Source: Parapontixanthobacter aurantiacus (GTDB lineage Bacteria > Pseudomonadota > Alphaproteobacteria > Sphingomonadales > Sphingomonadaceae). Taken from it: a stretch of 64,000 nt of DNA. The position numbers and the translations under genes were made by a program. Below the pieces are notes generated by a model. It was given only the letters and a program-made list of their open reading frames with translations. It made no database searches and was not told the DNA's origin. Shown here piece by piece: positions 19,241-27,886 of this stretch. Location of the stretch: NCBI RefSeq assembly GCF_009827635.1, contig NZ_WTYW01000001.1, forward strand, positions 514,001 through 578,000, in the 5' to 3' direction. Position 1 is the stretch's first letter; each line of letters begins with the position of its first letter.

Positions 19241-20589
19241 TCGCTGTCCCGTTCGGCGAGCCATTCCTCGAGCCACTTGATCGTATAGTCGCCGCTCAAC
19301 ACGTCGTCCTGCTTAATCAGCTGCTGATGCAAGGGGATGGAGGTCTTCACGCCTTCTATGACCATTTCCTCGAGCGCCCGACGAAGGCGCATGATGCACT
19401 TGTCGCGGTTGCGGCCATAGACGATCAGCTTGGCGATCATGCTGTCATAGTAGGGCGGTATCGAGTAGCCCGCATACAGCCCGCTATCGACGCGCACATG
19501 CATACCGCCGGCGGCGTGATACGCGCTTACCTTGCCCGGCGAGGGCGCGAAGGTGAACGGGTCTTCGGCATTGATGCGACATTCGATCGCATGGCCGGTA
19601 AAGGTGATCTCGTCCTGCGTCACCGAAAGCGGCTTGCCGTCAGCGATCCTGATCTGCTCGCGCACGAGATCGAGGCCAGTGATCATTTCGGTCACCGGAT
19701 GTTCGACCTGCAGGCGCGTATTCATTTCGATGAAGTAGAATTCGCCGTTCTCCCAGAGGAACTCAATCGTTCCCGCGCCGCGATAGCCCATATCTGCCAT
19801 CGCCTTGGCGACGATCCCGCCCATCCGCTCGCGCTCTTCGGCGGTAATCACGGGCGAGGGTGCTTCTTCCAGCACCTTCTGGTGACGGCGCTGAAGCGAG
19901 CAGTCGCGTTCGCCCAGATGGATCGCATTGCCGTTGCCGTCGCCGAAGATCTGGAACTCGATGTGACGAGGATTGCCGAGATATTTCTCGATATAGACGG
20001 TGGCATCGCCGAAAGCCGCCTTCGCTTCGCTACCGGCCTGCTGCATCAGCGTCTGCAGCTTTTCGGGACTGTCGCAGACCTTCATGCCGCGCCCGCCGCC
20101 GCCGCTCGCTGCCTTGATGATCACCGGATAGCCGATTTCCTCGGCGATTCGGGCGGCTTCCTCCACGTTGTCGACCGCGCCGTCCGATCCGGGCACGAGC
20201 GGCAGACCGAGTTCACCCGCGCTCTTCTTTGCCGCGACCTTGTCGCCCATCGTGCGGATGTGCTCGGGCTTGGGACCGATCCACGCGATGTCATGCGTTT
20301 CGACGATCTCTGCGAAGCGCGCATTCTCGGAAAGGAAGCCGTATCCGGGATGGATGGCGTCGCAATGGGCGATCTCGGCGGCTGCGATGATCGAGGCCAC
20401 ATTGAGATAGCTTTCGCTCGCAGGCGGCGGGCCGATGCAGACTGCATGGTCGGCGAGGCGAACATGCATAGCATCGGCATCGGCGGTCGAATGGACGGCG
20501 ACCGTCTCGATACCCATTTCATGCGCGGCGCGATGGATGCGCAAGGCGATTTCGCCGCGATTGGCGATCAGGATCCGGGAAATTGCCAT
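19228..20589 (-). CDS. accC: Acetyl-CoA carboxylase, biotin carboxylase subunit
   Basis: 453 aa, against 449 in E. coli. ATP-grasp fold starting [25 protein letters not shown], the glycine-rich ATP loop [13 protein letters not shown], and the catalytic loop [22 protein letters not shown]. It carboxylates the biotin of AccB with bicarbonate and ATP in the first step of fatty acid synthesis. It lies 7 bp after accB in the same operon (aroQ-accB-accC). Confidence 0.97.
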   Translation of the reverse strand: MAISRILIANRGEIALRIHRAAHEMGIETVAVHSTADADAMHVRLADHAVCIGPPPASESYLNVASIIAAAEIAHCDAIHPGYGFLSENARFAEIVETHDIAWIGPKPEHIRTMGDKVAAKKSAGELGLPLVPGSDGAVDNVEEAARIAEEIGYPVIIKAASGGGGRGMKVCDSPEKLQTLMQQAGSEAKAAFGDATVYIEKYLGNPRHIEFQIFGDGNGNAIHLGERDCSLQRRHQKVLEEAPSPVITAEERERMGGIVAKAMADMGYRGAGTIEFLWENGEFYFIEMNTRLQVEHPVTEMITGLDLVREQIRIADGKPLSVTQDEITFTGHAIECRINAEDPFTFAPSPGKVSAYHAAGGMHVRVDSGLYAGYSIPPYYDSMIAKLIVYGRNRDKCIMRLRRALEEMVIEGVKTSIPLHQQLIKQDDVLSGDYTIKWLEEWLAERDSEKAE

Positions 20590-20596
20590 GGCGTCG

Positions 20597-21100
20597 TTAC
20601 CCGATCACGACCAGCGGCTGGTCGAATTCGACCGGCTGGGCATTCTCGACGAGGATCTGTTTCACGGTCCCAGCCTTCGTCGCGGTGATGGGGTTCATGA
20701 CTTTCATCGCCTCGATGATGAGCAGCGTGTCGCCCGCTTCGACCTTGTCGCCGACCTTCACGAAATCGGCAGCATCGGGCTCGGGCGCGAGATAGGCCGT
20801 GCCGACCATGGGTGACTTCAGCGCATCGGCAGCGACGTTTTCGGCCTCTCCGCCCGTTGCGGAGTCACTCGCGCTTCCCTGAGGGGCGCTCGCTTGCGGC
20901 TGAGAGGGGGGCGCCATCGGCATTGCCTGATAGGCAGGCATCTGCATGCCCCCGCGCGCGACGCGGATCTTGCGTTCGCCGTCCTCGACCTCGATCTCGC
21001 TCAATCCCGATTCGGAGAGAAGTTCCGCGAGTTCGCGGACGAGGTCGGTATCTACGTTCATCCCGGTCTTGCGCCCGGTGCTACCCTTGCTGTCGGCCAT
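20597..21100 (-). CDS. accB: Acetyl-CoA carboxylase biotin carboxyl carrier protein
   Basis: 167 aa. The C-terminal biotinyl domain has the EAMKVMN motif with Lys133 as the biotin site, and a Pro/Ala/Gln-rich swinging linker lies at ~55-85. The N-terminal part ([30 protein letters not shown]) is the usual BCCP head. The ATG at 21100 has AAGGGG upstream. Works with AccC just downstream. Confidence 0.96.
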   Translation of the reverse strand: MADSKGSTGRKTGMNVDTDLVRELAELLSESGLSEIEVEDGERKIRVARGGMQMPAYQAMPMAPPSQPQASAPQGSASDSATGGEAENVAADALKSPMVGTAYLAPEPDAADFVKVGDKVEAGDTLLIIEAMKVMNPITATKAGTVKQILVENAQPVEFDQPLVVIG

Positions 21101-21197
21101 GAATGCCCCTTGTTTGCTGGTTGCGGCCCCTATGCGCGGGGCTTGGCCGACTGGCAAGGGGGGCGGGCCGGTTCGGAGTCGGCAATCAACATCCCGG

Positions 21198-21644
21198 TCA
21201 GAGGCGCGCGGCAATCTCCAGCGCATCGACATAGCCCTGCGGTCCGCGGCCTTGCACTGTCTCGACCGCGCCCATTGCGACGAAGGAATGATGGCGAAAT
21301 TGCTCGCGCTGCGTCGGATCGGACAGGTGGACTTCGATCACCGGCGTCTTGATCGCCTTGATGGCATCGAGCAGGGCGATGGAGGTGTGGGTGTAGGCAG
21401 CGGCATTCAGCAGCACCGCCTTGGCGGCTTCCGCCTGTGCCTCGTGCAGCCAGTCGACGAGATGCCCCTCGTGGTTGGACTGGCGCATGTCGATCGCGAG
21501 TCCGAGTTCACGCGCACGATCTTCGAGAAGGTCGGCAATGTCGTCGAGCGTCGCAGTGCCGTATATTTCGGGTTCGCGCAGACCCAAGAGGTTCAGATTG
21601 GGTCCGTTGAGGACGTAGACGGTCGGGCGGTCGGATTGCGGCAT
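21198..21644 (-). CDS. aroQ: 3-dehydroquinate dehydratase, type II
   Basis: 148 aa. Type II signature: [21 protein letters not shown] with the catalytic Tyr, [31 protein letters not shown] and VEVHLSDP-like [18 protein letters not shown] with the catalytic His. It converts 3-dehydroquinate to dehydroshikimate. GGGAGGGG lies before the ATG at 21644, so I prefer it to the earlier Met at 21656. First gene of the aroQ-accB-accC operon. Confidence 0.96.
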   Translation of the reverse strand: MPQSDRPTVYVLNGPNLNLLGLREPEIYGTATLDDIADLLEDRARELGLAIDMRQSNHEGHLVDWLHEAQAEAAKAVLLNAAAYTHTSIALLDAIKAIKTPVIEVHLSDPTQREQFRHHSFVAMGAVETVQGRGPQGYVDALEIAARL

Positions 21645-21692
21645 GGCCCCTCCCATAGCGCGGGGGAGGGGCCGCTGCCTAGCCGCCGCGGA

Positions 21693-22103
21693 TCAGGCGA
21701 CGCCCTTGTTCTTTCCGATTTGCCGCGCCGCCGTGTATCCGAGATATCCGGTTCCGAACAATGCGAGCAGCGGATCGGGTATCCCGTTGAGATAGGCGTT
21801 CATGCCGCGGGCAATGGCTTCGGCAGTTTCCGGCGTGAAGGCGGCGAGGATGCCCATCGGGATCGCAGCCAGGATAATGACGTAAATGACGTAGAGGAAG
21901 CTGGGCCGCGCCCTGCTGGTCCACGGATCGCGGGAATTGGCTTCCGCGACGATCGCGCCGAGCCGGGTCTCGATCGCTTTCAATTCCTGGCTGCCTTCGA
22001 GTTCGATGAGCCGCAGCTTCGCTTCGGCGGCCGCTCCCTTGTCCGGAATGATCTTGTCGATGATCGAGGCGATGGGACCGATAATCGTTTCGATAAATGC
22101 CAT
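21693..22103 (-). CDS. Holin-like protein (3-TM holin family)
   Basis: 136 aa. An N-terminal amphipathic/charged region (IETIIGPIASIIDKIIPDKGAAAEAKLRLIELEGSQELKAIE) is followed by RDPWTSRARPSFLYVIYVIILAAIPMGILAAF and another hydrophobic stretch. The arrangement, with a conserved SRARP turn before the helices, is that of holin-family proteins seen in alphaproteobacterial phages and gene transfer agents. No other phage gene adjoins, so it is either a domesticated orphan or serves a GTA encoded elsewhere. The start ATG at 22103 has GGAG upstream. Confidence 0.7.
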   Translation of the reverse strand: MAFIETIIGPIASIIDKIIPDKGAAAEAKLRLIELEGSQELKAIETRLGAIVAEANSRDPWTSRARPSFLYVIYVIILAAIPMGILAAFTPETAEAIARGMNAYLNGIPDPLLALFGTGYLGYTAARQIGKNKGVA

Positions 22104-22316
22104 GTCTGTTCTCCGCAAAGAAACCTCCTATAACCAAATAGGTTCGTGTAGGAAATCGGCCTCCGCGGCTGCCGGTTTTCGGATTGTCGGTCCTTCGCTT
22201 AGGCAGCGGGGCGTGCTTTCGCGCAAGATAGACAAGAGGCGCGCACGGGTTTAGAAGTCGAGCGAGCGACGCGAGAGCGGTTTGTCCGCAGCTATAAGGG
22301 GCCTTCGAAAAACGCC

Positions 22317-22781
22317 ATGAGACGCAACGCTATGCTTGTCGGTTTGGGCCTCGGCTCTTCCGCTCTTCTCTTGTCCATTGGCGTGGCCGCGCAGCCCGCG
22401 TCGCAGGACGCCGACACGATCGTCTGGACAGGCGAGGGCGAAGGCCTCGAACCGCCGCGCCTGTGGGATTGTTCGCGGATTGCCCCCGAATATCGCGCCT
22501 GGCTCGAAGCGGACAACGCGCCGCAGGACTGGAAGTTCGCCGGCAAGACCTATCGCGAAGCGGGTGACGAGCGCAGCTACGACTGGAGCGAATGGCTGAA
22601 CTGGTACGAGCGAAGCTGCGCGCTGGGTGCACCCTTGGTTGAGGGAAGCGCCGCAAGTGGGGGCGGAATGGGACTTGGCATCGCTGCGAATGTCGCCGCG
22701 CTGGGAGGATTTGTCGCGCTGTCCAGCGGTTCGGACGAGGAACGGCAAGCGGCGACGCCGCCCAATGACAGTCCGGGCTGA
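22317..22781 (+). CDS. Hypothetical secreted or membrane-anchored protein
   Basis: 154 aa, no family recognised. The N terminus is signal-like (LVGLGLGSSALLLSIGVAAQPASQ), the middle is rich in Trp and Tyr (WDCSRIAPEYRAWLEADNAPQDW, YDWSEWLNWYERSCALG), and a Gly/Ala-rich hydrophobic helix (GGGMGLGIAANVAALGGFVALSS) sits near the C terminus. Two Cys residues may form a disulfide. Stands alone upstream of tRNA-Pro. Confidence 0.6.
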   Translation: MRRNAMLVGLGLGSSALLLSIGVAAQPASQDADTIVWTGEGEGLEPPRLWDCSRIAPEYRAWLEADNAPQDWKFAGKTYREAGDERSYDWSEWLNWYERSCALGAPLVEGSAASGGGMGLGIAANVAALGGFVALSSGSDEERQAATPPNDSPG

Positions 22782-22808
22782 CCGAAACTTCTTTTGAGAG
22801 AAAAACCA

Positions 22809-22885
22809 CTGGTCGGGACGACTGGATTCGAACCAGCGACCCCCACACCCCCAGTGTGATGCGCTACCAGGCTGCGCTACGTCCC
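22809..22885 (-). tRNA. tRNA-Pro (anticodon GGG)
   Basis: 77-nt cloverleaf on the minus strand with encoded CCA. Acceptor CGGGACG/CGTCCCG (22813-22819 with 22879-22885), T-loop GGTTCGAATCC, anticodon stem TCACA/TGTGG around loop CTGGGGG giving anticodon GGG. Confidence 0.94.
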
Positions 22886-23092
22886 GATCCAGTGGAAGGC
22901 GCGCTATAGGCGCGGCCCGATAGCTTGGCAAGCGTCTCTCTCGAACCCGTCGCAATGCGCGTTGCTCCGGCGAATATTTGCTGCTAGTCGCGCAACCCAA
23001 TCCGCATGTCGGGCGGGGTTCGCCCCTCGACTTGCGCGACGCGCGCCCTATCTGAAAGGCGCGGACCGCTTTACTTGGACTAGGGATTTTCG

Positions 23093-23419
23093 ATGCTGTA
23101 TCTCATTGCTGCTGCCGCAGGCGCTGCCGACGCGCCTCCCGGATGGATCCAGTGGGTGCCGATCATCGGAATGATCGCGATCTTCTGGTTCCTCATCATC
23201 CGTCCGCAAATGCGCCAGCAAAAGGCGCATGCGGAGAAGGTCGCAGGTCTCAAGAAAGGCGATCAGGTGGTCACCGCCGGCGGCCTCGTGGGCAAGGTTA
23301 TGAAGGTCGATGACGATTATGCCGAACTCGAGATCGCGCAGGGCGTCCGGGTGAAGGCGGTGAAAAGCACGATCGGCGACGTCATCCCGCCCGCCGGCAA
23401 GGCCAAAGCCGACGCCTAG
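23093..23419 (+). CDS. yajC: Preprotein translocase subunit YajC
   Basis: 108 aa. One membrane helix (WIQWVPIIGMIAIFWFLIIRPQ), followed by the YajC motif RPQMRQQKAHAEKVAGLKKGDQVVTAGGLVGKV. Inner-membrane partner of SecDF. First gene of yajC-secD-secF, with 39 bp before secD. Confidence 0.96.
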   Translation: MLYLIAAAAGAADAPPGWIQWVPIIGMIAIFWFLIIRPQMRQQKAHAEKVAGLKKGDQVVTAGGLVGKVMKVDDDYAELEIAQGVRVKAVKSTIGDVIPPAGKAKADA

Positions 23420-23458
23420 TTCGCCATCGGCCCCGTAATCTCGATCTAGGACGCAGAA

Positions 23459-25054
23459 ATGCTGGATTTCCCCACCTGGAAGAAACTTTGGCTCTGGGGC
23501 CTGGCGCTGATCGCCGTCCTGGCGGCTCTTCCCTCGCTTGCCAATCTCGCGAACCGGGCCTGGCCCGAGCCCCTGCCGTCGCCGACCGTCAATCTCGGGC
23601 TCGACCTTGCAGGCGGCAGTCACCTGCTGCTCGAAGCCGACCCGGCGGAAGTCGCCACGCAACGTCTGCAAAATCTGGAAGAGACCGTCCGCACGACAAT
23701 GCGCCGCGCCGAGCCACGCATTCGCATCGGCGATGTTTCCGCGCAGGGCGGTCGTCTAAGCTTCCTTCTCGACGACATGAGCGATGTCGACCGTGCGCGT
23801 GAATTGCTGCTGCCGATCCTCAACGGTTCGGGGCTGACGCGTGACTGGAACCTTGAAGTGGTCGACCAGAACCGCTTCGTCCTCACTCCGACGAGCGAGG
23901 GCATAGATGCTGCGGTCGAACAGGCGATGGAAAGCGCGGTCGAGGTCGTGCGCAAGCGGATCGACGAACTGGGCACGCGCGAGCCCACGATCATCCGCCA
24001 GGGCGACAATCGCATCGTGGTCCAGGTTCCGGGTCTGCAGGATCCCGAGGAACTGAAGGCCTTGCTCGGCGAAACCGCGCAACTCGAATTCAAGCTGGTT
24101 GACGAGAATGCCAATGCTGCCGACGTTGCGGCCGGTGTCGCGCCTCCGGGTTCGCAGATCTTTCCCTATGTCGAGGATTCGCCCTTTGCCGGACAATCCG
24201 TGGCGGTCCGTCGGCTCGGCGGCATCCGCGGGGACAATCTCGTCGGCGCGCAGCAGACTTTCGATCAGGACAATCAGCCGGTCGTCACCATCCAGTTCGA
24301 CCAGCAGGGGGCGGCACGTTTCGGCACGCTGACCAGCGAGAACGTCAACAAGCCTTTCGCAATCATCCTCGACGGTGAAGTCCTTTCCGCGCCCAATATC
24401 AACGAGCCGATCCTTGGCGGTAGCGCGCAGATTTCCGGCAATTTCACGGTCGAAAGCGCCAACCGCCTTGCCATATCGCTTCGCTCGGGCGCGCTGCCCG
24501 TCGATCTTGCGATTATCGAGGAACGCACGGTCGGTCCCGATCTGGGTGCGGACTCGATCCGCAAGGGTATGATTGCCATGCTGATCGGCTCGGTTGCCGT
24601 CATCGTCCTGATGATCGCGACCTATGGCCGCTTCGGAATTTACGCTACCGTCGCGCTCGTCATCAACGTCCTCATGCTGCTCGGCATCATGGCCGCGCTT
24701 AATACGACGCTCACTCTGCCGGGCATTGCGGGCTTCGTCCTGACCATCGGGGCGGCGGTGGACGCGAACGTGCTGATCAACGAACGCATCCGGGAGGAGC
24801 GCAAACGCGGGCGGCGGATCGTCGCCGCGGTCGAGAACGGCTACAAGGAAGCAAGCCGCGCGATCTACGATGCGAACGTCACCAATTTCATTGCCGGGGT
24901 ACTGCTGTTCCTGTTCGGCTCGGGCCCCATTCGCGGCTTCGCAGTGGTGCTCGTCATCGGCCTGTTCACGAGCGTCTTTACCGCGGTGACGCTGACCCGG
25001 ATGTGGGTCGCGGGATGGATGCGCAAGGCTCGCCCGACCGAGCTGAACCTGTAA
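23459..25054 (+). CDS. secD: Protein translocase subunit SecD
   Basis: 531 aa. Transmembrane helix 1 at ~10-27, then the large P1 periplasmic domain beginning NLGLDLAGGSHLLLEAD (SecD D1 motif), and a C-terminal five-helix membrane domain with TLPGIAGFVLTIGAAVDANVLINERIREE (SecD D4-D6 motif, RND-like). Uses proton motive force to pull proteins across the membrane after SecA. Spaced 13 bp from secF. Confidence 0.97.
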   Translation: MLDFPTWKKLWLWGLALIAVLAALPSLANLANRAWPEPLPSPTVNLGLDLAGGSHLLLEADPAEVATQRLQNLEETVRTTMRRAEPRIRIGDVSAQGGRLSFLLDDMSDVDRARELLLPILNGSGLTRDWNLEVVDQNRFVLTPTSEGIDAAVEQAMESAVEVVRKRIDELGTREPTIIRQGDNRIVVQVPGLQDPEELKALLGETAQLEFKLVDENANAADVAAGVAPPGSQIFPYVEDSPFAGQSVAVRRLGGIRGDNLVGAQQTFDQDNQPVVTIQFDQQGAARFGTLTSENVNKPFAIILDGEVLSAPNINEPILGGSAQISGNFTVESANRLAISLRSGALPVDLAIIEERTVGPDLGADSIRKGMIAMLIGSVAVIVLMIATYGRFGIYATVALVINVLMLLGIMAALNTTLTLPGIAGFVLTIGAAVDANVLINERIREERKRGRRIVAAVENGYKEASRAIYDANVTNFIAGVLLFLFGSGPIRGFAVVLVIGLFTSVFTAVTLTRMWVAGWMRKARPTELNL

Positions 25055-25067
25055 GGAGGACGAGACC

Positions 25068-26045
25068 ATGCGACTTTTGAAACTTGTCCCCGACGACACG
25101 AACATTCCCTTTCTGAAATGGCGCGTGCCGTTCTTCGTGGTGAGCATCCTGCTGATCGCGGCGAGCTGGGCGCTCGTCTTCACCCAAGGCTTGAATTACG
25201 GCGTCGATTTCGCCGGTGGTCAGGAAATTCGCGCGACCTTTACCGAGAGCGAAACCGCGCCCGTCGCGGAACTGCGCGAAGCGGTAGGCGCGCTGGGATA
25301 TGGCGACCCGCTCGTCCAGCGGTTCGGCGAGCCCAACCAGGTTTCGATCCGCGTGCGCCTGCCCGACGAGGTGACGGGCGACAAGGAAGCGGCGGACCGG
25401 ATCGCCGACCAAATTACCGGCACTTTGCAGAGCGAATTCTCGGACTTCCAGCTGGATGGGCGCGACACCGTCTCGGGCAAGGTTTCCGGCGAGTTCCGCC
25501 AGAGCGCGGTCTATGCCCTGCTCGCGGCGATGCTGGCGGTCGCGATCTATATCTGGGTCCGTTTCGAATGGCAGTTCGGGGTCGGCGCGCTGTTCGCCCT
25601 GTTCCACGACGTTTCGCTGACGCTCGGCATGTTCGCGCTGTTCCAGCTCGAATTCAGCCTCCAGATCATCGCGGCGATCCTCGCCATCATCGGCTATTCG
25701 CTGAACGACACGATCGTCGTTTACGACCGTATCCGCGAGAACCTGAAAAAGTACCGGAAAATGGCGCTTCCCGAGCTTCTCGACCTGTCGGTGAACGAGA
25801 CGCTGGCGCGTACCGTGATGACCTCGCTGACGCTGCTCGTCGCCCTCGTGCCGCTGCTGTTCTTCGGCCCCGCGAGCCTGTTCGGCCTCGTCGCTGCGAT
25901 CACGCTCGGCCTGTTCGTCGGCACCTACTCCTCGGTCTATATGGCGGCCCCGCTGCTCCTGTGGCTCGGCGTCGATTCCGACAGCTTCATACCGCAGGAA
26001 TCGGTCGCCGATCGGCAGGAAAAGGTCGCGCGCGGCGAACGCTGA
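25068..26045 (+). CDS. secF: Protein translocase subunit SecF
   Basis: 325 aa. Contains GLNYGVDFAGGQEIRATF, the periplasmic loop, and YSLNDTIVVYDRIRENLKK, the SecF signature. A strong GTAAGGAGG precedes the ATG. Complex partner of SecD encoded just upstream. Confidence 0.97.
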   Translation: MRLLKLVPDDTNIPFLKWRVPFFVVSILLIAASWALVFTQGLNYGVDFAGGQEIRATFTESETAPVAELREAVGALGYGDPLVQRFGEPNQVSIRVRLPDEVTGDKEAADRIADQITGTLQSEFSDFQLDGRDTVSGKVSGEFRQSAVYALLAAMLAVAIYIWVRFEWQFGVGALFALFHDVSLTLGMFALFQLEFSLQIIAAILAIIGYSLNDTIVVYDRIRENLKKYRKMALPELLDLSVNETLARTVMTSLTLLVALVPLLFFGPASLFGLVAAITLGLFVGTYSSVYMAAPLLLWLGVDSDSFIPQESVADRQEKVARGER

Positions 26046-26128
26046 ACAAGGATGTCGAGCGGGGGTCTAAGCGCACCTAGCCCGATGTCAGCGATGCCAG
26101 GTGCGCCCTTTCGGGTGTCTGCTTCGGG

Positions 26129-26701
26129 CTAAAGCCGGCGAACCAGCATTTCGGCCACTGCGATCCACGGCGGATCGTCCACCACCTGCTGCTTTTCGCC
26201 ATGACCCGGCGGCAGCAATCCGACGAGCGTGCCGCGCCGGTCGATCAGTCGCCCGAAAGCGAAGCGGCCCGCCTTCCGCGGAACGAGGACGTCGCGATTG
26301 ATCGCGCGCGCCGAATCCTCCGGAGCAAGTTGCCGCAGCCAGAGCTGGTCGCCCTGCCGATACTCCCCGACCGGCTCATCGATCGAAAGCACCATGAGCG
26401 GGCTTTCCCCGCCGAGATCGGTGGAGAGGATGGCATCGCGCGGCGTGTCCAGCGCCTCCGGCCCGCTGCCGGTCAGCCGGGCGACGAGCTGCGGGTGGTT
26501 GGCGGTTTCGCTACGCACCAGCATTTCCGGGTCGACATCGAGCGCCGCGCCAATCCGCTCCATCCATTTGAGCGAGAGGTTGCGCATCCCCGTTTCGAGC
26601 CGTCCGATGGTCTGCGCCGTCGTCGGCGGATCGCAGGCTTCCGCCAGTTCCGCGAGCGTCAGCCCCTTGTCCTTGCGAATGTCACGAATGCGATTGATCA
26701 T
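26129..26701 (-). CDS. XRE-family HTH regulator with S24-like C-terminal domain
   Basis: 190 aa. The HTH at residues ~2-55 (IRKDKGLTLAELAEACDPPTTAQTIGRLETGMRNLSLKWMERIGAALDV) is followed by a peptidase S24/LexA-like fold (PLMVLSIDEPVGEYRQGDQLWLRQL, INRDVLVPRKAGRFAFGRLI). A catalytic Ser-Lys pair is not obvious, so it may have no self-cleavage activity. Divergent from the DUF6456 gene, which is probably one of its targets. Confidence 0.85.
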   Translation of the reverse strand: MINRIRDIRKDKGLTLAELAEACDPPTTAQTIGRLETGMRNLSLKWMERIGAALDVDPEMLVRSETANHPQLVARLTGSGPEALDTPRDAILSTDLGGESPLMVLSIDEPVGEYRQGDQLWLRQLAPEDSARAINRDVLVPRKAGRFAFGRLIDRRGTLVGLLPPGHGEKQQVVDDPPWIAVAEMLVRRL

Positions 26702-26819
26702 CCCGCTCTTTCCCTCGATCGCCGAACTCTAACCATATCGGTGATATTTGTCTTTCCTACAGCCGACCGGATTTGGCAAGGGGATGCCTCAGCAATCCCC
26801 AGCCGAAAGGATACCGCCG

Positions 26820-27296
26820 ATGATCCGCCGCGAAATCGTCGAAAAGGAACTGACCCTCGAAGGACCGCGCCGGGTCGGGGGAGGGGTGAAGCGTCGTCGC
26901 AGCGTCGCCGTGAATGTAGGCGAATCGCCGCTGACCTGGCTGCATGCGCGCGGCCATCTCGACGACCGTCTGTTCGATGCGGGCGAGCGGCTGCGGGCCG
27001 ATTACGAGCGCGCGCAATTGGGGCCGAACGTCACGATGCGCTGGGACCCGGTGCGGATCAAGGGAACGGGTGAGGCGGGGCTCACGTCCAGCGAGCGGCA
27101 ACTTGCGGCCAAGGAGCGGTTCGACGGCGCGATGATCGAAGCGGGCAAAGGGTTGCAGGACATTCTGTGGCGGGTCGTCTGCGCGGGGGAGGGCCTGCCC
27201 ATGGCGGAGAAGCAACTGGACTGGCCCGCGCGCAGCGGGAAACTGGTGCTGAAACTGGCGCTCGATAGGGTGGCGAACTTCTACCGCATCAATTGA
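26820..27296 (+). CDS. DUF6456 domain protein
   Basis: 158 aa, soluble, basic N terminus. The conserved block ESPLTWLHARGHLDDRLFDAGERLRADYERAQLGPNVTMRWDPVR is the DUF6456 family, common in Sphingomonadales and other Alphaproteobacteria, with no proven function. GAAAGGA precedes the ATG. Divergent from the XRE/S24-like regulator. Confidence 0.8.
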   Translation: MIRREIVEKELTLEGPRRVGGGVKRRRSVAVNVGESPLTWLHARGHLDDRLFDAGERLRADYERAQLGPNVTMRWDPVRIKGTGEAGLTSSERQLAAKERFDGAMIEAGKGLQDILWRVVCAGEGLPMAEKQLDWPARSGKLVLKLALDRVANFYRIN

Positions 27297-27301
27297 GCGT
27301 T

Positions 27302-27886
27302 CTAAGCCGTGCCTATCCGCTCAGCCACCAGCCGCCGCAATTCGGGCAGCACATCTGCCTCGAACCACGGGTGCTTGGCCATCCATAGCGCGCTCCGCCA
27401 CGCGGGATGCGGCAATGGGATGAAACGCGGCAGAAATTCGCGATAGCGCTCGATGCGCGCCGTCATGGTCAGTGCCTTCGTCTCCGTCAGATAGGCGCGC
27501 TGGGCGTAGGCTCCGACCAGCAAGGTCAGGCGGTCCTCCGGCAATTCGCGCCACACCCGATCGTGCCAGGTCGGCGCACATTCGGGCCGGGGAGGCTTGT
27601 CGCCGCCGCTCGCCTTGCCGGGATAGCAGAAGCCCATCGAAACGATGGCGAACCGGGCCGGATCGTGCAGCGTATCGAAGCTGACGCCCAGCCATCCGGC
27701 AAGCCGGTGGCCGGACTTGTCGTCGAAGGCGAGGCCGGTTTCGTGCGTGATCCGCCCCGGCGCCTGTCCGATGACGACCACCCGGCTGGTCGCACTGAAC
27801 TGAACGATGGGCTTGGGGCCGAGGGGCAAGTGCCCGGCGCATAAGGTACAGGCCCTGATCTCGCGTTTGAGCGCTTCCGCCGTCAA
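27302..27886 (-). CDS. Uracil-DNA glycosylase family protein
   Basis: 194 aa. Active-site signatures are VVVIGQAPGRITHETGLAFDDKSGHRLAGWLGV near the N terminus and LPHPAWRSALWM near the C terminus, which is the UDG fold of the YdhC-like subfamily. A CxxC pair (RACTLCAGH) lies at the start. It presumably removes uracil or deaminated bases from DNA. The start codon is a TTG sharing a TTGA overlap with the stop of the upstream ABC-F gene, so translation is coupled. Confidence 0.85.
   Translation of the reverse strand: MTAEALKREIRACTLCAGHLPLGPKPIVQFSATSRVVVIGQAPGRITHETGLAFDDKSGHRLAGWLGVSFDTLHDPARFAIVSMGFCYPGKASGGDKPPRPECAPTWHDRVWRELPEDRLTLLVGAYAQRAYLTETKALTMTARIERYREFLPRFIPLPHPAWRSALWMAKHPWFEADVLPELRRLVAERIGTA

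Noticed and set aside
21693-22103. Prophage suggested by the holin-like gene
   Set aside because: No capsid, tail, terminase or lysozyme gene adjoins; neighbours are core metabolic genes.
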